Origin: Erwinia sorbitola
GTDB lineage: Bacteria > Pseudomonadota > Gammaproteobacteria > Enterobacterales > Enterobacteriaceae
Direction: 5' to 3'
DNA length: 64,000 nt
Assembly (NCBI RefSeq): GCF_009738185.1
Contig: NZ_CP046509.1
Span: 2,731,501 to 2,795,500, forward strand
The notes under the pieces are model-generated. The model was not told the DNA's origin and searched no databases. It worked only from the letters and a program-made list of their open reading frames with translations. Shown in pieces: positions 52,991-63,100 of this stretch (position 1 is the first letter of the stretch; each line of letters starts with the position of its first letter). A program made the translations under genes and the position numbers.

Positions 52991-54703
52991 ATGGATATGA
53001 AATCACAACCACAATCGAACGAACATCAGGCTATCAGCTTCTGGCAACACCTCCGTCTGGTTCCGTTGTTCGCCGCTATTCTTGGCGGAATTTTGCTGCT
53101 ATTTGCCCTGTGTATCGGCCTCGCCAGTTATTTTTTAGTTCAGAGTAATCAGTCGCTGAATGATGTGACTAAAGAGATCCAGGTACGTATGGCACTCTCG
53201 GACAGCTCCAACAATCTGCGCACTGCCCGCCTGACGGTTATCCATGCCGGTGCTGCTGCACGTATTGGTGAAATGGATGAATTCAAAGCCAATCTCGACA
53301 AAACCGCCAATCACATCAAGATGGCTCGTGAGAGCTTTAACTTTTATTTAAATCGCCCGGTGAAAACAGCCAGGGGCATCGTGCTGGATGAAGAGCTGAA
53401 AAAACTGTTCGATACCTATATCAGCAAAGGTGTTGATCCGATGGTAAAAAGCGCCTCAGACGGCAGCTTTGAAGGTATTATTGCGCAGGAAACGGATTAC
53501 ACTCGAAAACTCGACGATGCATATAATGTCGCACTGTCTCAAGCTATCAAGCTGCGTACAGAGCGTTCTGACCGCCTGAATGAAACGGCACAGGCGCAGA
53601 CACGCCTCGGATTTATGATGATGGCCGGGGCATTTGGCCTGGCACTGTTGTTAACCTTCGCCACCTTTATTTTCCTGCGCCGCGTCGTGATCACCCCACT
53701 GCGCCAGGCAGTAGAGCGTATTGAGCATATTTCCCGTGGGGATTTAACCGCCCCACTGCAAAACTGGGGACGCAGTGAGATCGGTAGCCTGGGGAATAAC
53801 CTGCAGCTGATGCAGCAGGCGTTAGTAAAAACCGTTGGTACAGTGCGTGAAGGCGCAGTGGCTATTTATCAGGGTTCCAGTGAAATCTCTTCCGGAAATA
53901 CTGACCTCTCCTCGCGTACCGAGCAGCAGGCATCTGCTCTGGAGCAGACAGCAGCCAGTATGGAAGAGCTGACCGCCACGGTGAAACAGAATGCTGAAAA
54001 TGCTCATCACGCCAGCCAGCTCGCCTCTGATGCATCAGGCAAAGCGCGTCAGGGTGGCGATATCGTCACCGGCGTGGTCAACACCATGAATAATATCTCC
54101 TCCAGCTCGAAGAAAATTGCTGAAATCACCACGGTAATTAACAGCATCGCCTTCCAGACTAATATTCTGGCACTGAATGCGGCAGTAGAAGCAGCTCGTG
54201 CAGGTGAGCAGGGGCGCGGTTTTGCCGTAGTCGCCAGCGAAGTGCGTAATCTGGCACAGCGCAGCGCCGGGGCAGCGAAAGAGATTGAAGGGCTGATTTC
54301 AGAGTCGGTGGATCTTATTGGTAAAGGCTCTGCGCAGGTCGGTCATGCCGGTAATACCATGAGTGAAATCGTCGATGCGGTACGCCGGGTCACGGATATT
54401 ATGGCGGAGATTGCCGCCGCATCTGATGAGCAGAGCAAAGGTATTCAGCAGGTCAGCATGGCGGTGACCGAAATGGATAATGTGACGCAGCAAAACGCCT
54501 CGCTGGTAGAAGAAGCCTCTTCTGCTGCGGCCTCGCTGGAAGAGCAGGCTGCACGTCTGACAGAGGCAGTATCGGCATTTAAACTGAGCAGTACCGCCAC
54601 TGAGAATGTGAAAAGTCGCTCAACAACCGGTAAAACTGCCGCGTTATCGGCACCAAGGCCTGCGCTGGCTTCCACCAGCAACGACCACTGGGAAACCTTC
54701 TGA
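52991..54703 (+). CDS. Methyl-accepting chemotaxis protein
   Basis: 570 residues. Membrane helices at about 28-52 and 206-232 enclose a periplasmic four-helix sensor domain of the Tar/Tsr class. A HAMP domain follows, then the signalling domain with the invariant hairpin tip ITTVINSIAFQTNILALNAA. The C-terminal HWETF pentapeptide would tether CheR and CheB. The ligand is not readable from sequence. It is inserted between rcsA and dsrB, which are nearly adjacent in E. coli, and has its own sigma-28 promoter and terminator. Confidence 0.95.
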   Translation: MDMKSQPQSNEHQAISFWQHLRLVPLFAAILGGILLLFALCIGLASYFLVQSNQSLNDVTKEIQVRMALSDSSNNLRTARLTVIHAGAAARIGEMDEFKANLDKTANHIKMARESFNFYLNRPVKTARGIVLDEELKKLFDTYISKGVDPMVKSASDGSFEGIIAQETDYTRKLDDAYNVALSQAIKLRTERSDRLNETAQAQTRLGFMMMAGAFGLALLLTFATFIFLRRVVITPLRQAVERIEHISRGDLTAPLQNWGRSEIGSLGNNLQLMQQALVKTVGTVREGAVAIYQGSSEISSGNTDLSSRTEQQASALEQTAASMEELTATVKQNAENAHHASQLASDASGKARQGGDIVTGVVNTMNNISSSSKKIAEITTVINSIAFQTNILALNAAVEAARAGEQGRGFAVVASEVRNLAQRSAGAAKEIEGLISESVDLIGKGSAQVGHAGNTMSEIVDAVRRVTDIMAEIAAASDEQSKGIQQVSMAVTEMDNVTQQNASLVEEASSAAASLEEQAARLTEAVSAFKLSSTATENVKSRSTTGKTAALSAPRPALASTSNDHWETF

Positions 54704-54707
54704 TGGC

Positions 54708-54738
54708 AAAAAGGGCTGACCACCGGTCAGCCCTTTTC
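54708..54738 (+). terminator. Terminator of the chemoreceptor gene
   Basis: AAAAGGGCTGACC (54709-54721) and GGTCAGCCCTTTT (54725-54737) form a 13-bp perfect stem with a T-tract, directly after the stop codon. Confidence 0.9.
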
Positions 54739-54792
54739 TGTGGATAGGGGGAGGCCGGAAGGTCTCCCCTGCCGCTCATATATCTTCAGGCG

Positions 54793-54981
54793 TTAAGGGT
54801 GTGGCTCAACGAAAATACCGTCATCATGGCCAACTTCATTAAAGAACCAGATCCCTAACGGATAGTCCTCAAGCGCCACTAAAAACATGGTGCCTTCACT
54901 GAAGTCTTCAACTGCCAGCACCTTCCCTTCACGACGCGGCCCACCATCCGTTTTTACCGTTACCCGTTCATTGACCTTCAT
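54793..54981 (-). CDS. dsrB: DsrB family small protein
   Basis: 62 residues from ATG 54981 (MKVNERVTVKTDGGPRREG), the length of E. coli DsrB and highly similar along it (EGTMFLVALEDYPLGIWFFNE). Function is unknown; the E. coli gene is RpoS-regulated. Two further codons upstream are open but not needed. Neighbours keep the E. coli order rcsA-dsrB-yedP. Confidence 0.93.
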   Translation of the reverse strand: MKVNERVTVKTDGGPRREGKVLAVEDFSEGTMFLVALEDYPLGIWFFNEVGHDDGIFVEPHP

Positions 54982-55053
54982 GATCACTCCTGCACGATTT
55001 TTTGGTTAGTTTAACCGAAAAACACAGGATACGCAGGGTATCGCTACAGATGA

Positions 55054-55212
55054 TTACCGACGGGCGATAACCCAGACGGCATGTACGATACCGGGGATGT
55101 AACCGCACAGCGTCAGCAGGATGTTCAGCCAGAAGGCTCCACCAAATCCGACCTGCATAAATACGCCCAGTGGGGGTAACAGAATCGCAATCACAATTCG
55201 TAAAAAGTCCAT
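55054..55212 (-). CDS. YqaE/Pmp3 family membrane peptide
   Basis: 52 residues from ATG 55212 (MDFLRIVIAILLPPLGVFMQVG). Two membrane helices with LPPLGVF and NILLTLCGYIPGIVHAVWVI are the Pmp3/UPF0057 pattern. Members are stress-induced and affect membrane potential in fungi and plants; the bacterial role is unclear. A longer open frame upstream is rejected because the family starts here. Confidence 0.93.
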   Translation of the reverse strand: MDFLRIVIAILLPPLGVFMQVGFGGAFWLNILLTLCGYIPGIVHAVWVIARR

Positions 55213-55387
55213 AAAATCTCCGTTATCTGTTTTATCTCGCGGGGTTACCGCACATAAAGTATAGCCAGCGTGCGCCACATCACAGTCTGTTGCAGGTAAA
55301 ACTGGGTAAAGCCCTTCCCCCTCACGCATTTTCACTTTCTTTACGTTTCCGGGTGAGACTTCTGACAAGTGAAAATCCTAAAATGGC

Positions 55388-55485
55388 CTCACTGCACCAA
55401 CCCCAAAGGGGCAGACGGCGGAATCCAGCAATGGTATCCGCCTGAGTAACAAGGATTTTTGCCCGCGCAGCGCGGGCTTTTTTTT
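55388..55485 (+). ncRNA. Candidate small RNA
   Basis: A strong terminator GCCCGCG-CAG-CGCGGGC with eight T residues (55461-55485) has no protein gene upstream on this strand. Upstream lies a second hairpin, GGCGGA...TCCGCC (about 55416-55442), and a CTAAAAT -10-like element (55378-55384). About 100 nt with a U-rich 3' end fits an Hfq-dependent sRNA. The transcription start is a guess. Confidence 0.45.
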
Positions 55486-55903
55486 ACCTGTCATATCGCC
55501 AATTCCCCTGTTAAACCTGACCTGATGCCATTTCCGGCAAAAAAAATCCCGACCAAATCTGGCCGGGATGAAGTGTTTCTCACAGGAAATGAAGTTCGTT
55601 ACATCTGGGAATTCTTTAACGTTAGCAGACTAACCGATCTCACTGCTCAGATTATTCTTAATCCACAGTCAGAATTGTACAAACTAATAAATTCTGTATA
55701 GAAAAACAGGCGCGAAGCTGCACCCGCTCTGCCTTACGCATGGGAATCAAATAATCACGGCAGTGATAGTACGTTCTGTTTTTTTAAGATAATTCCTGGA
55801 AAGGAAGACATCCCTACTCAGCGCTGCTGACTGTAACGGCTGGACTATACTGAACAATTCTACTGTCGGCTTTGCCCATCAACATCACTTTGAGGTATTG
55901 CTT
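55486..55903. other. Gap upstream of the yedP-like gene
   Basis: 418 bp with no convincing gene. A frame from 55459 to 55701 begins inside the terminator and lacks a ribosome-binding site. Promoter elements for yedP are expected near 55840-55890 but not clear. Confidence 0.4.
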
Positions 55904-56707
55904 ATGCCAACGTTGCAGGATCCACTGACGATCGTTACCGATCTCGACGGCTCACTGCTTGACCACCATACCTACGGTTGGGAGCCGGCTGAATCATGGC
56001 TGGCGCGGTTGCAGGCGCAGCATATTCCGCTGGTGATCTGCTCGAGTAAAACCGCCGCAGAAATCATTCCCCTACAGCGCGCTCTGGGCATCAGCGGCGC
56101 TCCATTTATCGCGGAGAATGGTGCCGTGGTTCGGCTTGATGATACCGCCAGGCCAGCCCCCTTTTTGCCGGGTAATACAGCTGACTACCCCGTGCTATGT
56201 CAGCGATTAGCAGAATTGAGAGCGCGTCATGCCTTCAAATTCACCGGATTTGCCGACGTGAGCGAAAAAGAGGTCTCTGAATGGACAGGTCTGACGGAAC
56301 ATGATGCGACGCTGGCACGGATGCGTGAAGCCTCTGAAAGTATTATCTGGCGCGACAGCGCAGAGCAGTTCGCTCTGTTTCGTCAGCAGCTGGAGGCTCA
56401 GGATTTAACCCTGGTTCAGGGTGGCCGCTTCTGGCACGTTATGCGTCAGGGCAGCGGCAAAGGTGCGGCACTGCGCTGGCTGCTCCAGCACTCCTCTCTG
56501 AGCGACAGCGCTACTGTCACCCTCGGGCTGGGCGATGGCCCGAACGATGCACCGATGCTGGACATCGTGGACTATGCGGTGGTGATTAAGGGCTACAGTA
56601 AAAATCCCGTCATCCTGCAACGCCAGGATAAACATAATATCTATCATACCGCGCACTTCGGCCCTGAGGGCTGGAGCGAGGGGCTGACCTATTTTATCAC
56701 TCAGTGA
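55904..56707 (+). CDS. yedP: Mannosyl/glucosyl-3-phosphoglycerate phosphatase (YedP)
   Basis: 267 residues from ATG 55904. The HAD motif I is VTDLDGSLLD (D13, D15), motif II VICSSK, and motif IV LGLGDGPNDAPML. These match the mannosyl-3-phosphoglycerate phosphatase family of YedP. It removes phosphate from glycosyl-3-phosphoglycerate. A GT81 synthase follows 28 bp downstream, so here it probably completes glucosylglycerate synthesis, a compatible solute made under nitrogen limitation or salt. Confidence 0.9.
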   Translation: MPTLQDPLTIVTDLDGSLLDHHTYGWEPAESWLARLQAQHIPLVICSSKTAAEIIPLQRALGISGAPFIAENGAVVRLDDTARPAPFLPGNTADYPVLCQRLAELRARHAFKFTGFADVSEKEVSEWTGLTEHDATLARMREASESIIWRDSAEQFALFRQQLEAQDLTLVQGGRFWHVMRQGSGKGAALRWLLQHSSLSDSATVTLGLGDGPNDAPMLDIVDYAVVIKGYSKNPVILQRQDKHNIYHTAHFGPEGWSEGLTYFITQ

Positions 56708-56735
56708 GCTGGGGTAACCTTTGAAGGGGTAAGCG

Positions 56736-57956
56736 ATGAGCGATTTTTTCCAGAATGGCGTTATAACCAATTTCCATAATCTTACCGGGCGCTCCGTGGC
56801 GGAGCTGGAGAAAGATCTGGTGCGCTTTTCACGCAAGCGCAAAATGGGCCTGATCCTGCCCTCCCTGTTTTCCGAACTTGAAGGGCCGGCCCTCAGTAAT
56901 ATTGTTGATGAACTGGCAAAAGTGCCCTATCTCTCTGAGATTGTTATCGGGCTGGATCGGGCTGATCGCGACCAGTTTCTGCTGGCGCGTGAGTTCTTTT
57001 CACGTCTGCCGCAGCGGCACCGTATTTTATGGAACGACGGGCCGCGTCTGAAGGCGCTGGACGCCGAGCTGGACAAAGAGGGCCTCTCGCCCTCTCAGCC
57101 CGGGAAAGGCCGCAACGTCTGGTTTTGCAGCGGCTATACCCTCGCTTCTGATAAGTCCAACTGCGTTGCCCTGCACGACTGCGATATTGTCACCTACGAG
57201 CGTGGAATGCTGGCCCGCCTGCTCTATCCGCTGGCGAATCCCGCTTTCCATTACGAATTCTGCAAGGGGTTTTACGCCCGCGTGGCTGATGGAAAACTGA
57301 ATGGCCGCGTAGGGCGTCTGTTAGTGGGGCCGCTGCTGCGCTCACTGCAAAAAGTGTACGGCCATTCGGAATATCTCGACTACCTGAGCAGCTTCCGTTA
57401 TCCCCTGTCCGGTGAGTTTGCCATGCGCACCCACGTGCTGAACGGGATTAAGATCCCCGGTGACTGGGGGCTGGAGATTGGTGTGCTGTCTGAAATTTAT
57501 CGCAACTACACCACCCGACAGAGCTGCCAGGTGGAAATTGCCGATAACTACGATCATAAGCATCAGCCGCTTTCGGAAGAGGATGGCACCGGCGGCCTTA
57601 AGCGCATGAGTAACGATATTGTGCAATCGCTACTGCGCAAAATGGCCACAATGGGGGTCAATATTACCAGTGACTCGTTCCGCGTGCTGAAAGCGACCTA
57701 TTATCGTAACGCACTGGATATGATGGAAATTTATAATCATGAAGCCACGATGAACGGTCTGAAGTTCGACCAGCATACCGAAGAAGCCGCCGTTGAAATG
57801 TTTACCCAGGCGATTCTTGATGCCGGCCAGGCCTTTATTGAACGCCCCAACGAGAAGCCATTTATCCCCAGCTGGAGCCGGGTACAGTCAGCGTTTCCGG
57901 ACATTCTGCAACGCATCTATCAGGCGGTGGAAGATGACAACAGCGGTGATGTTTAG
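56736..57956 (+). CDS. gpgS: Glucosyl-3-phosphoglycerate synthase-like GT81 glycosyltransferase
   Basis: 406 residues. A GT-A fold is seen with GLILPSLFSELEG at the start and the metal-binding HDCDIV (D148, D150). The later GDWGLEIGVLSEIYRN and ADNYDHKHQPL are GpgS hallmarks. It would transfer glucose from a nucleotide sugar to 3-phosphoglycerate. It forms a two-gene unit with the upstream phosphatase. Its end overlaps that of dgcQ by 4 bases. Confidence 0.85.
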   Translation: MSDFFQNGVITNFHNLTGRSVAELEKDLVRFSRKRKMGLILPSLFSELEGPALSNIVDELAKVPYLSEIVIGLDRADRDQFLLAREFFSRLPQRHRILWNDGPRLKALDAELDKEGLSPSQPGKGRNVWFCSGYTLASDKSNCVALHDCDIVTYERGMLARLLYPLANPAFHYEFCKGFYARVADGKLNGRVGRLLVGPLLRSLQKVYGHSEYLDYLSSFRYPLSGEFAMRTHVLNGIKIPGDWGLEIGVLSEIYRNYTTRQSCQVEIADNYDHKHQPLSEEDGTGGLKRMSNDIVQSLLRKMATMGVNITSDSFRVLKATYYRNALDMMEIYNHEATMNGLKFDQHTEEAAVEMFTQAILDAGQAFIERPNEKPFIPSWSRVQSAFPDILQRIYQAVEDDNSGDV

Positions 57957-59608
57957 CCGCCGCTGCTGACGCAGTTTCTACCTGCCTGCTTCGCCCGATA
58001 CAAGCGCTCATCTGCAATGGATTGCAGATTTTCTATCTTATAATCCTGCTGTTCATCGCTGCTGCTTACGCCAAGTGAGGCGGTTACTTTCAGAGTTTTC
58101 ATGGCATTGATCAGCACCTCTTTTGAAGCCAGTTTGCAGCGAATTCGCTCCGCGATTTCAACCGCTTCTGCCAGACTGGTATCCGGCAGCACAACGCAGA
58201 ACTCTTCCCCGCCCACGCGCCCCAGCACATCCTCTTTTCTCAGCGTTCTGGCAATGACCGAGGCCGCATGGGTGAGTACCACGTCTCCGGCATGATGGCC
58301 CCAGGTATCGTTAACGGATTTGAAGTGATCGAGGTCAAGCTGGATCAATGACAGTGGCAGCTGATGACGTTCGCAGAACGCAGATTGCTTCCGGGCCTGC
58401 TCGAAGAAGGCGCTGCGGTTTAACTGACGGGTGAGACCATCATAGTTGGCACGCCATTTTAACGTCTCCTGGAGAGAGAGCAGCCGTCTTATCATGCGGA
58501 AAATCGCCTGATGACACGCCAGCAGCACCAGCGTGAAAAGCCCCCACATCAGCACCAGTACCAGGGTAACGCGGCCCGTTTCGCCCCGCATCCCCTCATC
58601 CAGCGTTTGTACATTAATCATCATCCCGTCGAAGTGCTGTAAACGTACCCAGGTGATAAAGCGTGTACCCGAACGTATCTGTCCACTTTTTTCATCAGGA
58701 CGTTTATTAAAAATCTCCGCAAGCTCCGCCGAATTAATCCCCTGCTCACTCATCTTTTTACCATCAGAGATCGCCAAAGGCTTATGCTTACGGTCAAACA
58801 GCATAACGTGGCCCGCCTGCCAGGTCGGCAACGTCTGCCGTAAATAGCGCTGAATTGCCTCGGTAGAAAAATCCATCGCCAGTTCGCCGTACCAGTAATT
58901 GTCATGATCGACAGGCAGCGTTACGGTGACCACTTCGCCCTCGTTATAGAGGGAGTGGTAAATTTCTGACCAGCGCATACCCCGATCGGGATTACTTTGC
59001 GGATGGGCATTGAGGAAGTAAGGGCGGTCGATGGCGGTGCTGTAACTTTTTACCGTTTCCTGTTTATCATCCTGCACCGAGCTCAGATAGAAACCAGCAC
59101 GCGAGATATACCAGAGCCGGTAATGCAAGTCGTTGACCGGGTTGTTGAACTGCAAAATGTAGCTCATCTCCAGCACGGCGGTGAGTTCATCATCCAGCCT
59201 TTTCGGATCGGCACGGCTTAATAAGGGAAAACTCTGCAATGCTTCGTCAGATATACCGTTGAGCGGCATACTGCGTTCTGAATTGATATTGATTTTCCAC
59301 AGGGGGTGATGACGTTTAACCGCAAAAGCAGCCAGGGCCTCACGCGATTTGTCGGTGACTAATGGTTCATCAAGCGCGTGATGTAACATATTGCGAAAAA
59401 AGTACATCTCATCAATACTTTGTTGAAGCTGATGCTCAAGGCCGCTTGCCAGTTGAGCCAGCCAGGCGCGCTGATCCGTTTCATACGAAGATTTCAGCAC
59501 CTGCGCTTCACGCCAGGTTAACAGGGTAGAAAAGACAAAAACAATTGCAAAACAGATATGAACGATGTGTTCAGGTCGAAAGGCACGCGAACTTTTGTCA
59601 GCTATCAC
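57953..59608 (-). CDS. dgcQ: Diguanylate cyclase DgcQ (YedQ)
   Basis: 551 residues. Membrane helices at about 16-34 and 345-368 enclose a periplasmic CHASE7-type sensor. The GGDEF domain has LDHFKSVNDTWGHHAGD and RVGGEEF (GGEEF 466-470). RKED five residues upstream is an intact product-inhibition site. E. coli YedQ, a cellulose/biofilm regulator, is also next to yedP. It is convergent with gpgS. Confidence 0.93.
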   Translation of the reverse strand: MIADKSSRAFRPEHIVHICFAIVFVFSTLLTWREAQVLKSSYETDQRAWLAQLASGLEHQLQQSIDEMYFFRNMLHHALDEPLVTDKSREALAAFAVKRHHPLWKININSERSMPLNGISDEALQSFPLLSRADPKRLDDELTAVLEMSYILQFNNPVNDLHYRLWYISRAGFYLSSVQDDKQETVKSYSTAIDRPYFLNAHPQSNPDRGMRWSEIYHSLYNEGEVVTVTLPVDHDNYWYGELAMDFSTEAIQRYLRQTLPTWQAGHVMLFDRKHKPLAISDGKKMSEQGINSAELAEIFNKRPDEKSGQIRSGTRFITWVRLQHFDGMMINVQTLDEGMRGETGRVTLVLVLMWGLFTLVLLACHQAIFRMIRRLLSLQETLKWRANYDGLTRQLNRSAFFEQARKQSAFCERHQLPLSLIQLDLDHFKSVNDTWGHHAGDVVLTHAASVIARTLRKEDVLGRVGGEEFCVVLPDTSLAEAVEIAERIRCKLASKEVLINAMKTLKVTASLGVSSSDEQQDYKIENLQSIADERLYRAKQAGRNCVSSGG

Positions 59609-59808
59609 TTAACCATTCTCCGGTACTGCCGATATCATTATTATCCAGAGTACCCGCAAGTTACAGGCGGAGCGCGTGCGCCGATGAGGCAGAATGCCGG
59701 TGGCATTTTTATTGATTCTTTCCAGATCAAACTGCTATCAACCCGAACAGAATAGCGCTAATACTGTAGACGTAGTTTGCTAATAGCCTTGTCGGTACGG
59801 GAGGTATA

Positions 59809-60018
59809 ATGTCCAGATTTCCTAAAGGCAGTATTGTTCGTCACAAAACCGGACAGATAAAAGGTGTGGTGCTGAACGTGTTTGATCAGGGTGAACGCCC
59901 CGCAGGATATTACATCAAATGGGATGATGGCAATCACAGCTATCATAGCGAAAATGAGCTGATCTGGGCAAATATTGACCGTCCGCGAATGCACAATAAT
60001 TTGCAGTCACCAAAATAA
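59809..60018 (+). CDS. Small YodC-like protein
   Basis: 69 residues with GGGAGG before ATG. It is predicted beta-rich (FPKGSIVRHKTGQIKGVVLNV, then GYYIKWDDGNHSYHSENEL), like an SH3-type small domain related to DUF2158. E. coli yodC holds the same position after yedQ, so this may be its counterpart; sequence similarity is limited. Function is unknown. Confidence 0.7.
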   Translation: MSRFPKGSIVRHKTGQIKGVVLNVFDQGERPAGYYIKWDDGNHSYHSENELIWANIDRPRMHNNLQSPK

Positions 60019-60134
60019 CGCAGCGCCCACAACAACCGATAAAATCAAGGTATACTGCATTCAGCTGAATCGGGATCACTCCGGCGCGCCAGGGTTCCCG
60101 ATCTCCCTTTTGTAAAGAGACCGCTTAATCAATT

Positions 60135-63100
60135 ATGCCTGAACTCTACCGTTATGACCTGCCAACTAAAGCAGGCGACCAGCGCCAACTGGGGCAACTT
60201 ACCGGCGCAGCCTGCGCCGTTGAATGCGCCGAAATGGTTGAACGTCATCCTGGACTGGTCATCCTCATCGCACAGGATATGCAGAATGCACTGCGCTTCC
60301 AGGATGAAATCAAACAGTTTACCTCCCAGCCAGTGATGGCGCTGGCGGATTGGGAAACCCTGCCATTCGACAGTTTCTCTCCGCATCAGGAAATTATCTC
60401 CTCCCGGCTTTCCACTTTGTACCAACTTCCCACGCTGGAACGCGGGCTGCTGATTATGCCGGTGAATACCCTGATGCAGCGCGTCTGTCCGCATAACTAC
60501 CTGCATGGCCACGCGCTGGTGATGAAAAAGGGCCAGAAGCTGTCACGTGATAAACTGCGTTCCCAGCTGGAACAGGCTGGCTACCGTAGCGTTGACCAGG
60601 TGATGGCTCACGGTGAATTTGCCACCCGTGGTGCCCTGCTCGACCTCTACCCGATGGGTAGCGAACGCCCGTATCGCATCGATTTCTTTGATGATGAGAT
60701 CGACAGCCTGCGTCTGTTTGACGTTGATACCCAGCGCACCCAGGAGGAAGTCGACGCCATTAATCTGCTGCCTGCCCACGAGTTCCCCACCGATAAAACC
60801 GCCATTGAACTGTTCCGTACCCAGTGGCGCGAGCATTTTGATGTGCGCCGGGAACCTGAGCATATTTATCAGCAGGTGAGCAAAGGCACCCTTCCCGCCG
60901 GGATTGAGTACTGGCAGCCGCTGTTTTTTGAGCAGCCTCTTCCCGCGCTGTTCAGCTATATGCCCGCCAATACCCTGCTGGTAGTTTCCGGGGATCTTGA
61001 AAGCAGCGCCGACCGCTTCTGGCAGGATGTTAATGCCCGCTATGAGAATCGCCGCGTTGACCCGATGCGCCCGCTGCTGCCGCCTCCCTCTCTGTGGTTG
61101 CGTACCGATGAGCTGTTCAGCGAACTGAAGCAGTGGCCGCGCGTCCAGCTGAAAACCGACCTGCTGGCGGATAAAGCCGCGAACACCAACCTGCGCTATG
61201 AGACGCTGCCCGATCTCGCGGTTCAGGCGCAGGCTAAAGCGCCGCTGGATGCGCTGCGTCGTTTTCTTGAGTCCTTCGATGGCCCGGTGGTATTTTCGGT
61301 TGAGAGCGAAGGCCGCCGCGAAACGTTGCAGGAGCTGCTGGCACGTATCAAGCTGAAACTGACCGCCATCGATTCATTGCATGATGCCGACCAGCCCGGC
61401 CACTATCTGTTAATCGGTGCCAGTGAGCACGGATTTATAGACGGACTGCGCAACCGTGCCCTGATTTGTGAAAGCGATCTGCTGGGCGAACGCGTCAGCC
61501 GTCGCCGTCAGGACAATCGCCGCACTATCAACCCGGATGTGCTGATCCGCAACCTCGCCGAGCTGCATCCCGGGCAGCCGGTGGTGCATCTTGAGCACGG
61601 CGTCGGTCGCTACATCGGCCTGACAACGCTTGAAACCGGCGGGATCAAAGCTGAATATCTGATGCTGGCCTACGCCGGAGATGCCAAGCTGTATGTCCCG
61701 GTTTCGTCACTGCATCTGATCAGCCGTTATGCTGGCGGAGCAGAAGAGAACGCCCCGCTGCACAAGCTGGGCAGCGACGCCTGGTCGCGAGCACGGCAGA
61801 AAGCCGCTGAGAAAGTGCGTGATGTGGCGGCAGAGCTGCTGGATATCTACGCCCAGCGTGCGGCAAAATCTGGTTTCGCCTTTAAACATGATAAAGAGCA
61901 GTATCAGCTGTTCTGTGAAAGCTTCCCGTTTGAAACAACCCCAGACCAGGCGCAGGCGATCAATGCGGTACTGAGCGACATGTGCCAGCCGCTGGCAATG
62001 GATCGACTGGTATGCGGCGATGTCGGCTTTGGCAAAACTGAAGTGGCGATGCGTGCAGCATTCCTCGCCGTGGAGAACCACAAACAGGTTGCCGTACTGG
62101 TGCCCACCACCCTGCTGGCACAGCAGCATTACGATAACTTCCGCGACCGCTTTGCCAACTGGCCGGTGCGCATTGAGATGCTGTCACGCTTCCGTACTGC
62201 TAAAGAGCAGGCGCAGGTGCTGGCGGAAGCACAGGAAGGTAAGGTAGATATTCTTATCGGTACCCATAAGCTGCTTCAGAGTGAGATCAAATGGCACGAT
62301 CTGGGCCTGCTGGTCGTCGATGAAGAGCACCGTTTTGGCGTGCGCCACAAAGAGCGCATCAAGGCGATGCGAGCCGATGTTGATATCCTGACGCTGACCG
62401 CAACGCCGATCCCACGTACGCTGAATATGGCGATGAGCGGGATGCGCGATCTGTCGATTATTGCCACACCTCCTGCACGTCGTCTGGCGGTTAAAACCTT
62501 TGTACGTGAGTATGACGATCTGGTCGTACGCGAGGCGATCCTGCGCGAAGTCCTGCGCGGTGGGCAGGTTTACTACCTCTATAACGACGTTGAAAATATT
62601 GAAAAGGCGGCGAAACGCCTCTCTGAGCTGGTTCCTGAAGCCCGGGTGGCAATCGGGCATGGTCAGATGCGCGAACGCGAGCTGGAACGGGTGATGAATG
62701 ACTTCCATCATCAGCGTTTCAACGTGCTGGTGTGTACCACCATCATTGAAACCGGCATCGACATCCCTACCGCGAACACTATTATCATTGAGCGTGCCGA
62801 TCACTTTGGTCTGGCACAGCTGCATCAGCTGCGTGGTCGCGTCGGGCGCTCCCACCATCAGGCCTACGCCTGGCTACTGACGCCACATCCAAAAGCGATG
62901 ACCGTCGATGCGCATAAACGCCTGGAGGCCATTGCCTCGCTGGAAGATTTAGGTGCCGGATTTGCCCTTGCCACACACGATCTGGAAATTCGTGGTGCCG
63001 GGGAGCTGCTGGGAGAAGGCCAGAGTGGCCAGATGGAAACCATCGGTTTCTCACTGTATATGGATCTGCTGGAAAACGCCGTCAACGCCCTGAAAGAGGG

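Noticed and set aside
52805..54792. DsrA small RNA, expected near rcsA and dsrB
   Set aside because: No DsrA-like sequence or matching terminator was seen between rcsA and dsrB; the chemoreceptor gene occupies the space.
55459..55701. 80-codon frame after the candidate small RNA
   Set aside because: It begins inside a terminator hairpin, lacks a ribosome-binding site and has no recognisable features.
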